In this document: positions 7,629 through 16,849 of the stretch, one piece after another
Numbering within the stretch: position 1 is the first letter of the stretch
Layout of the letters: every line of letters starts with the position of its first letter
Source of the DNA: Streptomyces roseoviridis
Lineage (GTDB): Bacteria > Actinomycetota > Actinomycetes > Streptomycetales > Streptomycetaceae
DNA: 64,000 nt
Assembly: GCF_039535235.1 (NCBI RefSeq)
Contig: NZ_BAAAWU010000001.1
Location: 1,922,001-1,986,000 of the forward strand
Direction of reading: 5' to 3'
Made by a program: the position numbers and the translations under genes
Notes under the pieces: model-generated
Databases searched by the model: none
Seen by the model: only the letters and a program-made list of their open reading frames with translations
Told to the model about the DNA's origin: nothing

Positions 7629-10600
7629 GTGAACCGCGATCGGGACGAGATCAACGGGGGTTGGAACCCGCCCGTCGACGATCAGTCCGACGCAGATCCC
7701 GCCGAGATGACGGGTGAGTTCACCATCGACTACACCCCGCCGGCCTGGTACACGCAGAACGCGTCGTCGGGCGGTACGGGGGGCGGGGTGCCCGCGCCTC
7801 CGCCGCCGACCGGTGCCCCGGTCGCGGTGCCCGGCGTCCCGGCACCCGGGCCCTACGAGGCGGCCTGGGCCCCGGCGCCCCCGCCGCCGGCCGCCCCGGT
7901 GCCGCCGGCCGCTCCCGCCGCCGCGCCCGAGCCCACTCCCGCGCCCCAGCCCGAGCCCCAGCCTGCCCCCGCACCGGCGCCGTTCGGCGGCGGGGACGTG
8001 GAGAGCGGGGCCACCATGCGTTTCTCCCCCGCCGCGCTGAAGCGCGAGATGGCGGAACTGGCCGAGCAGCAGCCTGCTCCGGCCGACATCGCTGCCGCCC
8101 CGGAGGCGCCTCAGCCGACGCCGCTGCCCCCGACGCCGGACACGACCGGCCGTACGGACGGCGGGACCCCGGACACCCCGGCCACCCCGGCCACCGACAC
8201 CGCGGGGACCGCGGGCACCGCGCCGCAGGCCGAGCACGCCGAGCGGCCCGCACCGGAGGCCGCCGGAGCCGGCACGGACGGAGCTGACGGTGAGACCGGC
8301 GCCGCCCCCCTGACGTCCGGCCCGGACGCGGAGGCCGAGGACGGCGCCGAGAGCGGCGGCGCGGGCGGCGAGAGCGCCGACAGCGCGGTGGACGGCGGTG
8401 CGGACGACGCTCCGGCGGCCGCCGGCACCACGGAGGCGGACGCGCCCGAGGGCGGTCCGGCGGACACCCCGGCCGCCACGGACGACGCGGCGGGCACCGA
8501 ACCCGGCACCGCCACGCCCGAGACGCCCGCGGCCGAGGGCACCGGGGCCACCGGAGCCACGGACGCCGCCACGCCGGTCGAGCAGCCGCAGGACGCCGCA
8601 CCGGCCGCGCCGCTGCCGCCCGTCGGTGCCCCGCTGCCGCCGCAGAACGCCGGGCTTCCGCCGCTGCCGCCGTCGTTCCAGCCCGCGACCCCCGCGTCCG
8701 CGCCGCAGTGGCCCGCGCAGGGCGCCCCGGGCGAGCAGCCGCAGCCCCAGGCCGCGCCGCTGCCGGCCGCCGGTGCCTGGCCCGCGCCTCCGGGTCCGGG
8801 CGCTCCCGGCCCCGTACCGCCGCAGGGCGGCTACGGCTTCCCGCACCCCGGCCAGCCCGGACAGCCGGGCCAGCCCCCGGCCCCGGCCCCCGGCCCGCAG
8901 GGCGGCTACGGTTTCCCGCACCCCGGCCAGCCCGGACAGCCGCCGGTGCCCCCGCAGGCCCAGCCGCCGCACGGCGGCTACGGCTTCCCGCACCCCGGCC
9001 AGCCCGGACAGCCGGGCCAGCCCCCGGCCCCGGCCCCCGGCCCGCAGGGCGGATACGGCTTCCCGCACCCCGGTCAGGCGCCCCAGCCCCACGCCCAAGC
9101 CCAGGCCCAGGCCCAGGCCCAGCCTCACGCCCAGGCCCAGCCTCACCCGCAGGCCCAGCCGCAGCCCCAGGCCGCCGCCCCCGGGCCCGTACCGCCGCAG
9201 GCGCCCTACGCGCCTCAGCCGCCCCACGCGCCCCACGCGCCCCAGCCGCCCCAGGGCGGTTACGGCTTCCCGCAGCCCGCGCCCGGTCCCGGGGGGCCGG
9301 GGACCGATCCGCGGACGGGCGCCGCGTGGCCGTCGGCGGTGACGCACGACCAGCGGGAGCGTTCGGTGCCGGGTGCGCCGCTCGGGTACACCGCCGCCGT
9401 CGAGCTGTCCTCCGACCGGCTGCTGCGCAACAACAAGCAGAAGCCCAAGTCCAGCCGGAACCCCGGGGCTTCGGCCCGTTTCAAGCTGGGCGGCAAGAAG
9501 GAGGAGGCGGAGCGGCAGCGGAAGCTGGAGCTGATCCGGACGCCGGTGCTCTCCTGCTACCGGATCGCGGTGATCTCCCTCAAGGGCGGCGTGGGCAAGA
9601 CCACCACGACCACCGCGCTGGGCGCGACCCTCGCCACCGAACGCCAGGACAAGATCCTGGCCATCGACGCCAACCCGGACGCCGGCACGCTCGGCCGCCG
9701 GGTGCGGCGCGAGACCGGGGCGACCATCCGCGACCTGGTGCAGGCGATCCCGTACCTCAACTCGTACATGGACATCCGCCGTTTCACCTCGCAGGCGCCG
9801 TCCGGTCTGGAGATCCTCGCCAACGACGTGGACCCGGCCGTCTCGACGACCTTCAACGACGAGGACTACCGGCGGGCGATCGACGTCCTGGGCAAGCAGT
9901 ACCCGATCATCCTGACCGACTCCGGCACCGGTCTGCTCTACAGCGCGATGCGCGGCGTCCTCGACCTGGCCGATCAGCTGATCATCATCTCGACGCCGTC
10001 CGTGGACGGTGCCTCCAGCGCGTCGACGACGCTCGACTGGCTGTCCGCGCACGGGTACGCGGAGCTGGTGCAGCGGTCGATCACGGTCATCTCCGGGGTC
10101 CGCGAGACGGGCAAGATGATCAAGGTCGAGGACATCGTGCAGCACTTCCAGACGCGCTGCCGCGGTGTGGTCGTGGTGCCCTTCGACGAGCACCTGGCGG
10201 CCGGCGCCGAGGTCGACCTCGACATGATGCGGCCGAAGACCCGCGAGGCGTACTTCCACCTGTCGGCGATGGTGGCGGAGGACTTCTCCCGGGCGCAGCA
10301 GGCGCAGGGCCTGTGGACCGGTGACGGCCAGGGCGGGATGCCTCCGCACATGGCCCCGCCGATGCCGGCGCAGGGCGGCCCCGGTCAGCCGGTGCCGGGG
10401 CAGCCGATGCCCGGTCAGCCGGGGGCCGGTCAGCCCTATCCGCAGCAGCAGCCGCCCGCGCCGGGGCAGCCCTACGGCGGGCCGCCGGCCCCCGGGCAGC
10501 CGTTCCCGCAGCAGCCGTACCCGCCGCAGCAGGCCGCGGGTCAGCCGTACGGAGCACCGCAGGCACCCGGACATCCGTACGGTGCGGCGCCCGCTCCGGC

Positions 10601-10763
10601 CGGTCAGCCGGGCGTGCCGCAGGGCTGGCAGCAGCCCCCGGCGCAGCCGCTGCCGCCGCATGCCGACCCGCAGGCCCAGGGCCAGGTTCCGGCTCCGGGC
10701 CAGGTGCCGCCGCCGAACTGGCAGCAGCAGCCCCCGCAGGCGCCGCCAGCCCCTCAGCAGTAG
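7629..10763 (+). CDS. EspI-like protein: long Pro-rich region plus MinD/ParA-type ATPase
   Basis: This 1044-residue protein has residues 1-590 dominated by Pro, Ala, Gly, Gln and Asp/Glu. An acidic Ala/Thr/Asp-rich block precedes repeats of the type [11 protein letters not shown] basic linker (about 600-640) leads to a MinD/ParA-family ATPase with deviant Walker A KGGVGKT (about 652-658), an [12 protein letters not shown] segment and an ILTDSGTG switch. The tail (from about 905) is again Pro/Gln-rich. This architecture matches EspI of mycobacterial ESX-1, which links secretion to ATP state; the same role is inferred here. The GTG at 7629 is preceded four bases earlier by a perfect AGGAGG, which decides the start over upstream ATGs. 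Confidence 0.88.
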   Translation: MNRDRDEINGGWNPPVDDQSDADPAEMTGEFTIDYTPPAWYTQNASSGGTGGGVPAPPPPTGAPVAVPGVPAPGPYEAAWAPAPPPPAAPVPPAAPAAAPEPTPAPQPEPQPAPAPAPFGGGDVESGATMRFSPAALKREMAELAEQQPAPADIAAAPEAPQPTPLPPTPDTTGRTDGGTPDTPATPATDTAGTAGTAPQAEHAERPAPEAAGAGTDGADGETGAAPLTSGPDAEAEDGAESGGAGGESADSAVDGGADDAPAAAGTTEADAPEGGPADTPAATDDAAGTEPGTATPETPAAEGTGATGATDAATPVEQPQDAAPAAPLPPVGAPLPPQNAGLPPLPPSFQPATPASAPQWPAQGAPGEQPQPQAAPLPAAGAWPAPPGPGAPGPVPPQGGYGFPHPGQPGQPGQPPAPAPGPQGGYGFPHPGQPGQPPVPPQAQPPHGGYGFPHPGQPGQPGQPPAPAPGPQGGYGFPHPGQAPQPHAQAQAQAQAQPHAQAQPHPQAQPQPQAAAPGPVPPQAPYAPQPPHAPHAPQPPQGGYGFPQPAPGPGGPGTDPRTGAAWPSAVTHDQRERSVPGAPLGYTAAVELSSDRLLRNNKQKPKSSRNPGASARFKLGGKKEEAERQRKLELIRTPVLSCYRIAVISLKGGVGKTTTTTALGATLATERQDKILAIDANPDAGTLGRRVRRETGATIRDLVQAIPYLNSYMDIRRFTSQAPSGLEILANDVDPAVSTTFNDEDYRRAIDVLGKQYPIILTDSGTGLLYSAMRGVLDLADQLIIISTPSVDGASSASTTLDWLSAHGYAELVQRSITVISGVRETGKMIKVEDIVQHFQTRCRGVVVVPFDEHLAAGAEVDLDMMRPKTREAYFHLSAMVAEDFSRAQQAQGLWTGDGQGGMPPHMAPPMPAQGGPGQPVPGQPMPGQPGAGQPYPQQQPPAPGQPYGGPPAPGQPFPQQPYPPQQAAGQPYGAPQAPGHPYGAAPAPAGQPGVPQGWQQPPAQPLPPHADPQAQGQVPAPGQVPPPNWQQQPPQAPPAPQQ
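8820..9080 (+). repeat. In-frame Pro/Gly repeats within the EspI-like gene
   Basis: Four near-identical units encode [10 protein letters not shown] followed by a Pro/Gly/Gln linker, and a diverged fifth copy lies near 9257. Several copies are nearly identical in DNA, pointing to recent slippage or recombination. A separate short-period block of GCCCAG-type hexamers encoding Ala-Gln lies at about 9085-9175. Confidence 0.8.
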
Positions 10764-10785
10764 GGCGTCACAGGAGTAGACCAAT

Positions 10786-10819
10786 GAGGCCCCGTACCGG
10801 TGTTCCGGTACGGGGCCTC
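10786..10819 (+). terminator. Strong hairpin after the EspI-like gene
   Basis: Two perfect 15-base arms (10786-10800 and 10805-10819) enclose a TGTT loop. The hairpin starts 23 bp after the stop codon of the plus-strand operon. There is no T-run, which is common for streptomycete terminators. Confidence 0.8.
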
Positions 10820-10857
10820 TCGGCATTCCCGCAGCCCACACGGGGTTTGAGGGATCG

Positions 10858-10887
10858 TTGACGACGGCAGACCACCGCTGATACACC
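10858..10887 (+). promoter_or_regulatory. Possible promoter of the peptide ABC importer operon
   Basis: TTGACG (10858-10863) and TACACC (10882-10887) are separated by 18 bases, about 75 bp before the binding-protein ATG. The -35 is good and the -10 is imperfect in its last base. Confidence 0.35.
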
Positions 10888-10963
10888 TTCGCTTCATCCA
10901 TCGTCAGCCCAAGATCCACGGCACTTCCCCCGACGCACGCATCCCGACGCGAGGTCACGTCCC

Positions 10964-12841
10964 ATGGTCATGGTCACGAAGGTTCCACCCCGTCCGGCAC
11001 CCCTCCGCAGAGCCGCGCGCCTCCTGACCGCGGCCGGCGTCCTCGCCGCCTCGCTCGTCGCGGTCCCCGCGGCGGCGCACGCCGCGCGGCCGGCGCAGGC
11101 GGCGCAGGCGGCCCGCGCGGACGACAAGCCCGCCCGGACGACGCTCACCGTCGCCGTCTCGCAGAGCGTCGACTCGCTGTCCCCGTTCCTCGCCCAGAAG
11201 CTCGTCTCCACCAGCATCCACCGGCTCGCCTACGAGTACCTGACCAACTACGACGTGAAGGACGCGCGCCCCATCCCGGGTCTCGCCACCGCGTGGAAGA
11301 CCTCGCCGGACAAGCTGACCTGGACGTACACGATCCGCAAGGACTCGCTGTGGTCCGACGGCAAGCCGGCCACCGCCGAGGACGCCGCCTGGACCTTCAA
11401 CAAGATGATGACCGACCCGAACGCCGCCACCGCCAACGGCAGCTTCACGGCCAACTTCGAGAAGGTCACCGCGCCCGACCCGCAGACGCTGGTCATCAAG
11501 CTGAAGAAGCCGCAGGCGACGATGACGGCCCTGGACGTGCCGATCGTGCCCAAGCACGTCTGGGAGAAGGTCACCGACTTCTCGAAGTTCAACAACGACC
11601 GGCAGTTCCCCATCGTCGGCAACGGGCCCTTCGTCATCACCGACTTCAAGGTCGACCAGTACATCAAGCTCGAGCCGAACAGGAAGTTCTGGCGCGGGGC
11701 GCCCAAGTTCGACGAGCTGGTCTTCAAGTACTACAAGGACGGTGACGCGGCCGTCGCCGCCCTCCAGAAGGGCGAGGTGTCCTTCGTGCCGAACCTGACG
11801 CCCGCCCAGGCGGCCGCCCTGAAGAAGCACGACGACATCAAGGTCAACGACGCGCCCGGCCGCCGCTTCTTCGCCCTCGCCACCAATCCCGGGGCGCGCG
11901 CCAAGGACGGCCGGACCTTCGGCAACGGGCACAAGGCCCTGCTCGACCCCGAGGTGCGCAAGGCGCTGTTCCTCGCCGTGGACCGCACCACCCTCGTGGA
12001 CAAGGTCTTCCAGGGCCACGCCGTCGAGGGCGAGGGCTACATCCCGCCGCGCTTCGGCTCGTACTTCTGGAAGCCGGCCGAGGGGCAGAAGCGCTCCTAC
12101 GACCCCGCCGGGGCCGCGCGGGTCCTCGACGCCGCCGGCTACCGCGTGAACGGTGAGGGCAAGCGGGTCGGCAAGGACGGCAGGCCGCTGGACTTCCGCA
12201 TCCTGTGCCACGCCACCGACCCCAACGACAAGGCCGTCGGCAAGTACCTCCAGGAGTGGTGGGGCAAGCTCGGCATCGGGCTGAAGGTCGAGTGCCTCGA
12301 CAGCGTCTCCGACCCGTGGGTGAAGGGCGACTACGACCTCGCCTTCGACGGCTGGTCGGTGAACCCCGACCCGGACTACGTGCTGTCCATCCACACCTGC
12401 GGCACGCTGCCCGCGACCCCGAAGGACACCGGCGCCACCGACAACTTCATCTGCGACCGGGAGTTCGACGCGCTCTACGCGCAGCAGGCCGTCGAGTACG
12501 ACGCCGCCAAGCGCGCCGAGATCGTCAAGCGGATGCAGTCGCGGCTCTACGACACCGGGTACATGAACGTCCTCGCGTACCCGAACGCCCTGGAGGCCTA
12601 CCGCACGGACCAGATCGGCTCCATCACCACCATGCCCGAGGCGGCCGGCAACCTGTGGGGGCAGGACGGCTACTGGAGCTGGTGGTCCGCCGTGCCGGCG
12701 GCGCAGACCTCCGACGGGGGGTCCGGCGGCGGTTCGTCCGCCGGTGTGGTGACCGGGATCGGCGCGGCCGTCGTGGCCGTCGTCGCCATCGGGATCTTCT
12801 TCGCGCTGCGCCGCCGCACCTCCGCCGACGACCGCGAGTAG
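10964..12841 (+). CDS. Oligopeptide-type ABC transporter substrate-binding protein, C-terminally anchored
   Basis: This 625-residue family-5 solute-binding protein (DppA/OppA type) has a Sec-type signal peptide at about 15-45 with an Ala-rich cleavage region. The mature domain has family features such as LAYEYLTNY, AEDAAWTFNKM and EVRKALFLAVDR. Unusually there is no lipobox cysteine. Instead a Gly/Ser linker (about 575-590) leads to a hydrophobic helix (about 592-615) followed by RRRTSADDRE, so the protein looks tethered by its C terminus. It heads a five-gene unit with two permeases and two ATPases. The substrate is probably a peptide but is not determined by sequence. Confidence 0.9.
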   Translation: MVMVTKVPPRPAPLRRAARLLTAAGVLAASLVAVPAAAHAARPAQAAQAARADDKPARTTLTVAVSQSVDSLSPFLAQKLVSTSIHRLAYEYLTNYDVKDARPIPGLATAWKTSPDKLTWTYTIRKDSLWSDGKPATAEDAAWTFNKMMTDPNAATANGSFTANFEKVTAPDPQTLVIKLKKPQATMTALDVPIVPKHVWEKVTDFSKFNNDRQFPIVGNGPFVITDFKVDQYIKLEPNRKFWRGAPKFDELVFKYYKDGDAAVAALQKGEVSFVPNLTPAQAAALKKHDDIKVNDAPGRRFFALATNPGARAKDGRTFGNGHKALLDPEVRKALFLAVDRTTLVDKVFQGHAVEGEGYIPPRFGSYFWKPAEGQKRSYDPAGAARVLDAAGYRVNGEGKRVGKDGRPLDFRILCHATDPNDKAVGKYLQEWWGKLGIGLKVECLDSVSDPWVKGDYDLAFDGWSVNPDPDYVLSIHTCGTLPATPKDTGATDNFICDREFDALYAQQAVEYDAAKRAEIVKRMQSRLYDTGYMNVLAYPNALEAYRTDQIGSITTMPEAAGNLWGQDGYWSWWSAVPAAQTSDGGSGGGSSAGVVTGIGAAVVAVVAIGIFFALRRRTSADDRE

Positions 12842-12844
12842 CCC

Positions 12845-13924
12845 GTGACCAGCGCAAGCACTCCCGCCCCGGTGGCGCAGACCGGCACCGGCACCGGTGC
12901 CGGCACGGTCCGCGCCACCGAGGGCGGCGCGCGGGCCCGTACCGCCGCCGCCTACCTCCGTCACGCGGCGGGGAAGGCGGCCGGTGCGGCCGTCTCGCTC
13001 CTCGCCGTCCTGGTCACCAGCTTCTTCCTGTTCCGGATCATCCCGGGCGACCCGGTGAAGACGATGACCCACGGCATGCCCACCACGGCCGAGCAACTGG
13101 CGACCCTGCGCCGGCAGTTCGGTCTCGATCTGCCGCTGTGGCAGCAGTTCACCGACTACTGCGCCAAGGCGCTGACCGGCGACCTCGGCATGTCGTACCA
13201 GTTCCGTGCCCCGGTCGGCGAGCTCATCGCGCAGAAGCTCCCGGCGACGCTGCTGCTCACCGGCACGGCCGTGCTGCTGTACTCGGCCCTCGGCCTGTGG
13301 CTCGGCACCCGCAGCGCGTGGCGGCACGGCGGCCTCGGTGACCGGCTGAACACCGGTGTGGCGCTGACCCTCTGGTCGGTGCCGTCGTTCTGGCTCGGCC
13401 TGCTGCTGATCATCGTGTTCTCGGTGGGCGTCGGGCCCGTGCCCGGGCTCTTCCCGACCGGCGGCATGGAGTCGGGCACGGGCGAGACGGGCTTCGCCCA
13501 CGTGCTCGACGTCGCCCACCACATGGTGCTGCCGGTGCTGACCCTGGTCGCCGTGGGCTATGCGCAGACCCTGCTCGTGATGCGGTCCTCGCTGCTCGAC
13601 GAGATGGGCGGCGACTATCTGACCACCGCCCGCGCGAAGGGGCTGCGCGACGACGCCGTACGGCGCCGGCACGCCGTACCGAACGCGCTGCTGCCGACCG
13701 TGACGATGGTCTTCATCAACCTCGGCCATGTGGCGGCCGGCTCCATCCTGGTGGAGACGGTGTTCTCCTGGCCGGGCCTCGGCGGCCTGTTCTACCAGGC
13801 GCTCAGCGTGCCCGACCTGCCGCTGGTGCAGGGCCTGTTCGTGGTGTTCGCCGGCGCGATGATCGTGATGAACCTGATCGCCGACCTGCTCTATCCGCTG
13901 CTCGACCCCCGGGTGGGCCGATGA
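12845..13924 (+). CDS. Peptide ABC transporter permease (DppB type)
   Basis: This 359-residue inner-membrane permease follows the binding-protein gene after three bases. It shows the DppB/OppB signature: an N-terminal membrane helix with FFLFRIIPGDPVKTM, a TAEQLATLRRQFGLD stretch, and the EAA cytoplasmic loop around DYLTTARAKGLRDDAVRRRHAVPNA, cut here as it exceeds the reporting limit, near residues 255-282. The first 40 residues are a Thr/Gly/Ala-rich extension ahead of the usual start. The stop overlaps the next ATG as ATGA. Confidence 0.9.
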   Translation: MTSASTPAPVAQTGTGTGAGTVRATEGGARARTAAAYLRHAAGKAAGAAVSLLAVLVTSFFLFRIIPGDPVKTMTHGMPTTAEQLATLRRQFGLDLPLWQQFTDYCAKALTGDLGMSYQFRAPVGELIAQKLPATLLLTGTAVLLYSALGLWLGTRSAWRHGGLGDRLNTGVALTLWSVPSFWLGLLLIIVFSVGVGPVPGLFPTGGMESGTGETGFAHVLDVAHHMVLPVLTLVAVGYAQTLLVMRSSLLDEMGGDYLTTARAKGLRDDAVRRRHAVPNALLPTVTMVFINLGHVAAGSILVETVFSWPGLGGLFYQALSVPDLPLVQGLFVVFAGAMIVMNLIADLLYPLLDPRVGR

Positions 13925-14871
13925 CCTCACCGACGAAGTCCTCCCCGACGACGCCGACGACACCGACGACACCGGCGACACCGACGAAGACCTCGCTGAC
14001 CTGGGCACGCAGGCGCCGCACGGTCGCCCGCTTCTGGAAGGAGTACCGCCGCCACCGGGCGGGGCTCTACGGTCTGTTCGGGCTGGCCCTGATCGGGCTG
14101 CTCGCGCTCGCCGCGCCCCTGGTCGTGGGCGCCGACGTCCAGTCGGTGACGAACGCGCCCGGCACCGCGCTCGAATCGCCGAGCGCCGCGTTCCCGCTGG
14201 GCACCGACCAGTTCGGGCGTTCGCTGCTCGGCCTGCTGATCTGGGGTGCGCGGATCTCGCTCCTGGTCGGCCTCACGGCGGCGGCGCTGTCCGTGGCCAT
14301 CGGCACCCTCGTGGGGATCGTCGCCGGGCACTACGGCGGCTGGTTCTCCACCGTCGTCATGCGGATCACCGACTGGTTCCTGGTGATGCCGGCCCTGGTC
14401 CTCGCGATCGTGCTCGCGACCGTGATGTCCCGGTCGATGTGGACGGTGATCCTGGCGATCGGGGTGACCAGCTGGCCGACGACCGCCCGGCTGGTCCGCG
14501 CGCAGACCATCGCGGTGGAGTCCCGCCCGTACATCGAGCGGGCGAGGGCGCTCGGCGGCGGCCACGGGCACGTCATGACCCGGCACGTGCTGCCGAACGT
14601 GATGCCGCTGGTGCTCGCCCAGACCACGCTGGGCATCTCCACGGCCATCCTCACCGAGGCGACGCTGGCCTTCCTCGGGCTCGGCGACCCCACGGTGGTC
14701 TCCTGGGGCGGGATGCTCCAGGACGCCCGTGAGGCGGGTGCCGTCTCGTCCGGGCACTGGTGGTACCTGGCGCCGCCGGGGATCGCCATCGCCCTGGTCG
14801 CGCTCGCGTTCACGCTGTGCGGTCGGGCCATCGAGTCCGTACTCAACCCGAGGCTGGGGGTGGGGCGTTGA
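13921..14871 (+). CDS. Peptide ABC transporter permease (DppC type)
   Basis: This 316-residue second permease of the importer has a Thr/Pro-rich N terminus and a first helix at about 45-65. The PLGTDQFGRSLLGLLIWGAR motif is diagnostic of DppC/OppC proteins. An EAA loop around YIERARALGGGH and the family-typical WGGMLQDARE segment near the C terminus follow. The ATG overlaps the previous stop in ATGA and the TGA overlaps the following TTG start, so the three genes are translated in a chain. Confidence 0.9.
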   Translation: MTSPTKSSPTTPTTPTTPATPTKTSLTWARRRRTVARFWKEYRRHRAGLYGLFGLALIGLLALAAPLVVGADVQSVTNAPGTALESPSAAFPLGTDQFGRSLLGLLIWGARISLLVGLTAAALSVAIGTLVGIVAGHYGGWFSTVVMRITDWFLVMPALVLAIVLATVMSRSMWTVILAIGVTSWPTTARLVRAQTIAVESRPYIERARALGGGHGHVMTRHVLPNVMPLVLAQTTLGISTAILTEATLAFLGLGDPTVVSWGGMLQDAREAGAVSSGHWWYLAPPGIAIALVALAFTLCGRAIESVLNPRLGVGR

Positions 14872-15854
14872 GCACGCGTCCGCTGTTGGAGGTACGGAAC
14901 CTGAGCGTGACGTACGGGTCGGGGGCGGCCGCCGTCCCCGCCGTACGGGGCGTGGACCTCACCCTGCCGGCCGGGCGGAAGCTCGGGGTGGCGGGCGAGT
15001 CCGGGTGCGGGAAGTCGACGATGGCGCTCGCGCTGCTCCGGCTGCTCCCGGCGTCGGCCCGGACGACCGGGGAGATCCTGCTGGACGGCGAGGACGTCCT
15101 CACCATGAAGTGGGGGCGGCTGCGGGCCGTGCGCTGGGCGGGCGCGTCGATCGTCTTCCAAGGCGCGATGCACTCGCTGAACGCGGTACGGCGGATCGGC
15201 GACCAGATCGCCGAGCCGCTGCTCGTGCACGGCCGGGCCACCCCGGCGGCGGCGCGATCCCGGGCCGGTGAGCTGCTGGAGCACGTGGGCCTGCCGGCCG
15301 CGCGGGCGGCGGCGTATCCGCACGAGCTGTCCGGCGGGCAGCGGCAGCGCGTGATGATCGCGATGGCGCTGGCCTGCGATCCGCGGCTGATCGTGGCGGA
15401 CGAGCCGACCACCGCGCTGGACGTGATGATCCAGGCGCAGATCCTGCGGCTGATCGAGCGGCTGGTCGCCGAGCAGGACATCGGTCTGCTGATGATCAGC
15501 CACGACCTGGCGGTGCTGGCCGACACCTGTGACCGGCTCGCCGTGATGTACGCGGGGCGGGTGGTCGAGGAAGGTCCGGCGAAGGCGGTGTACGAGGCCG
15601 CCGCGCACCCGTACGGGCGGGCGCTGTCCGCGGCGTTCCCCCGCATCGGTGATCCGGCCTCGCGGCGCGCCCCGCGCGGGCTGCCGGGCGACCCTCCGGA
15701 CCCGGCCGGCCTGCCGGGCGGCTGCGCCTTCCATCCGCGCTGTCCGGTGGCGGTGGAGGGGTGCGCGGAGCGGGACCAGGAGCTGCGGGACGCGGGCGCG
15801 GGGCGCCGGGCGGCCTGCGTACACGTCGGAACCCAGGTGGGGAGCACGTCATGA
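14868..15854 (+). CDS. Peptide ABC transporter ATPase (DppD type)
   Basis: This 328-residue nucleotide-binding subunit has Walker A GESGCGKST, signature LSGGQRQRV and Walker B LIVADEPTTALDV. A C-terminal oligopeptide-transporter cysteine motif (CAFHPRCP plus later Cys residues) follows. I take the TTG at 14868 as the start because it forms a TTGA overlap with the permease stop, has a G-rich binding site just upstream, and gives the expected N terminus STRPLLEVRNLSV. The frame extends upstream to 14760, but that would overlap the permease extensively. Confidence 0.88.
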   Translation: MSTRPLLEVRNLSVTYGSGAAAVPAVRGVDLTLPAGRKLGVAGESGCGKSTMALALLRLLPASARTTGEILLDGEDVLTMKWGRLRAVRWAGASIVFQGAMHSLNAVRRIGDQIAEPLLVHGRATPAAARSRAGELLEHVGLPAARAAAYPHELSGGQRQRVMIAMALACDPRLIVADEPTTALDVMIQAQILRLIERLVAEQDIGLLMISHDLAVLADTCDRLAVMYAGRVVEEGPAKAVYEAAAHPYGRALSAAFPRIGDPASRRAPRGLPGDPPDPAGLPGGCAFHPRCPVAVEGCAERDQELRDAGAGRRAACVHVGTQVGSTS

Positions 15855-16843
15855 GTTCTTCCGGGCCGGTGCGGCCGCTGCTGTCGGCGGAGGGTCTGCG
15901 GGTGGTGTTCCCGGGGCGGCGGGGCGCGCCGGCCGCGCGGGCGGTGGACGGGGTGGACCTGGAGGTCGGCGCGGGCGAGATCGTGGCCCTGGTCGGCGAG
16001 TCGGGGTGCGGCAAGACGACGCTGGCCCGGTCGTTGCTGGGCCTGGTCCGGCCGAGCGGCGGCACGGTGCGGTTCGCGGGCGAGCCGCTGGCGTACACGG
16101 GGAAGGCGCTGAGGGCCTACCGGAAGCGGGCCCAGCTGGTCCTTCAGGATCCGAGCGGTTCGCTGAACCCGCGGCACACGGTGTACGACGCGGTGGCGGA
16201 GGGGCTGCGGATCCACGGGTACGCGGGGGACGAGCGGGCGGCGGTCGCGGAGGCCCTGGCACGGGCCGGGCTGCGGCCGCCGGAGCGGTTCTTCCTGCGC
16301 TATCCGCACGAGCTGTCCGGCGGGCAGCGCCAGCGGGTGGTCATCGCGGGCGCGCTCGTCCTGGAGCCCGAACTGATCGTCGCGGACGAGCCGGTCGCCT
16401 CGCTGGACGCGTCGGTCCGCGGCGAGATCCTGGCCCTGCTGCTGCGCCTGCGCGACGAACTCGGCCTGTCGGCCCTGGTGGTGACCCATGACCTGGGCCT
16501 GGCGTGGAACATCGCGGACCGGGTGGCGGTCATGTACCTGGGCCGGATCGTGGAGACGGGGCCCGTCGAATCGGTTCTGACGAGCCCCAGGCATCCCTAT
16601 ACGCGGGCGTTGCTGTCGGTGCTTCCGGAGTCCGGGGGCGATCCGGTGGTGCTCACCGGCGAACCCCCGGACCCGGCCCGCATCCCGTCCGGCTGCCGCT
16701 TCCACGTGCGCTGCCCCGTGCTGGCCTCGGGCGAGGCGGCCGAGGTGGCGGAGCGCTGCCGTACGCAGGACCTTCCGGTCCTCGCCGGGGGCGCGGACCG
16801 GGTGGAGGCGGCCTGTCACTGGGCGCGGGCCGAACGGGTCTGA
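15851..16843 (+). CDS. Peptide ABC transporter ATPase (DppF type)
   Basis: This 330-residue second ATPase of the importer has Walker A GESGCGKTT, the Q-loop region LVLQDPSGSLNPR, signature LSGGQRQRV and Walker B LIVADEPVASLD. The C-terminal cysteine motif (CRFHVRCP) is also present. The ATG overlaps the DppD stop as ATGA and closes the operon. It converges on the RTX-like gene with only six bases between stop codons, so transcripts from the two strands probably overlap. Confidence 0.9.
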   Translation: MSSSGPVRPLLSAEGLRVVFPGRRGAPAARAVDGVDLEVGAGEIVALVGESGCGKTTLARSLLGLVRPSGGTVRFAGEPLAYTGKALRAYRKRAQLVLQDPSGSLNPRHTVYDAVAEGLRIHGYAGDERAAVAEALARAGLRPPERFFLRYPHELSGGQRQRVVIAGALVLEPELIVADEPVASLDASVRGEILALLLRLRDELGLSALVVTHDLGLAWNIADRVAVMYLGRIVETGPVESVLTSPRHPYTRALLSVLPESGGDPVVLTGEPPDPARIPSGCRFHVRCPVLASGEAAEVAERCRTQDLPVLAGGADRVEAACHWARAERV

Positions 16844-16849
16844 CGCGGC

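Noticed and set aside
8708..10324. Alternative-frame protein inside the EspI-like gene
   Set aside because: It is a frame-shifted copy of the repeat region with strong Arg/Ala bias, and the ATPase motifs are only in the annotated frame.
6207..10958. 1583-codon minus-strand frame
   Set aside because: It lies antisense to eccE, its companion and the EspI-like gene. Its composition is Arg/Gly/Leu-rich and no motif is recognisable.
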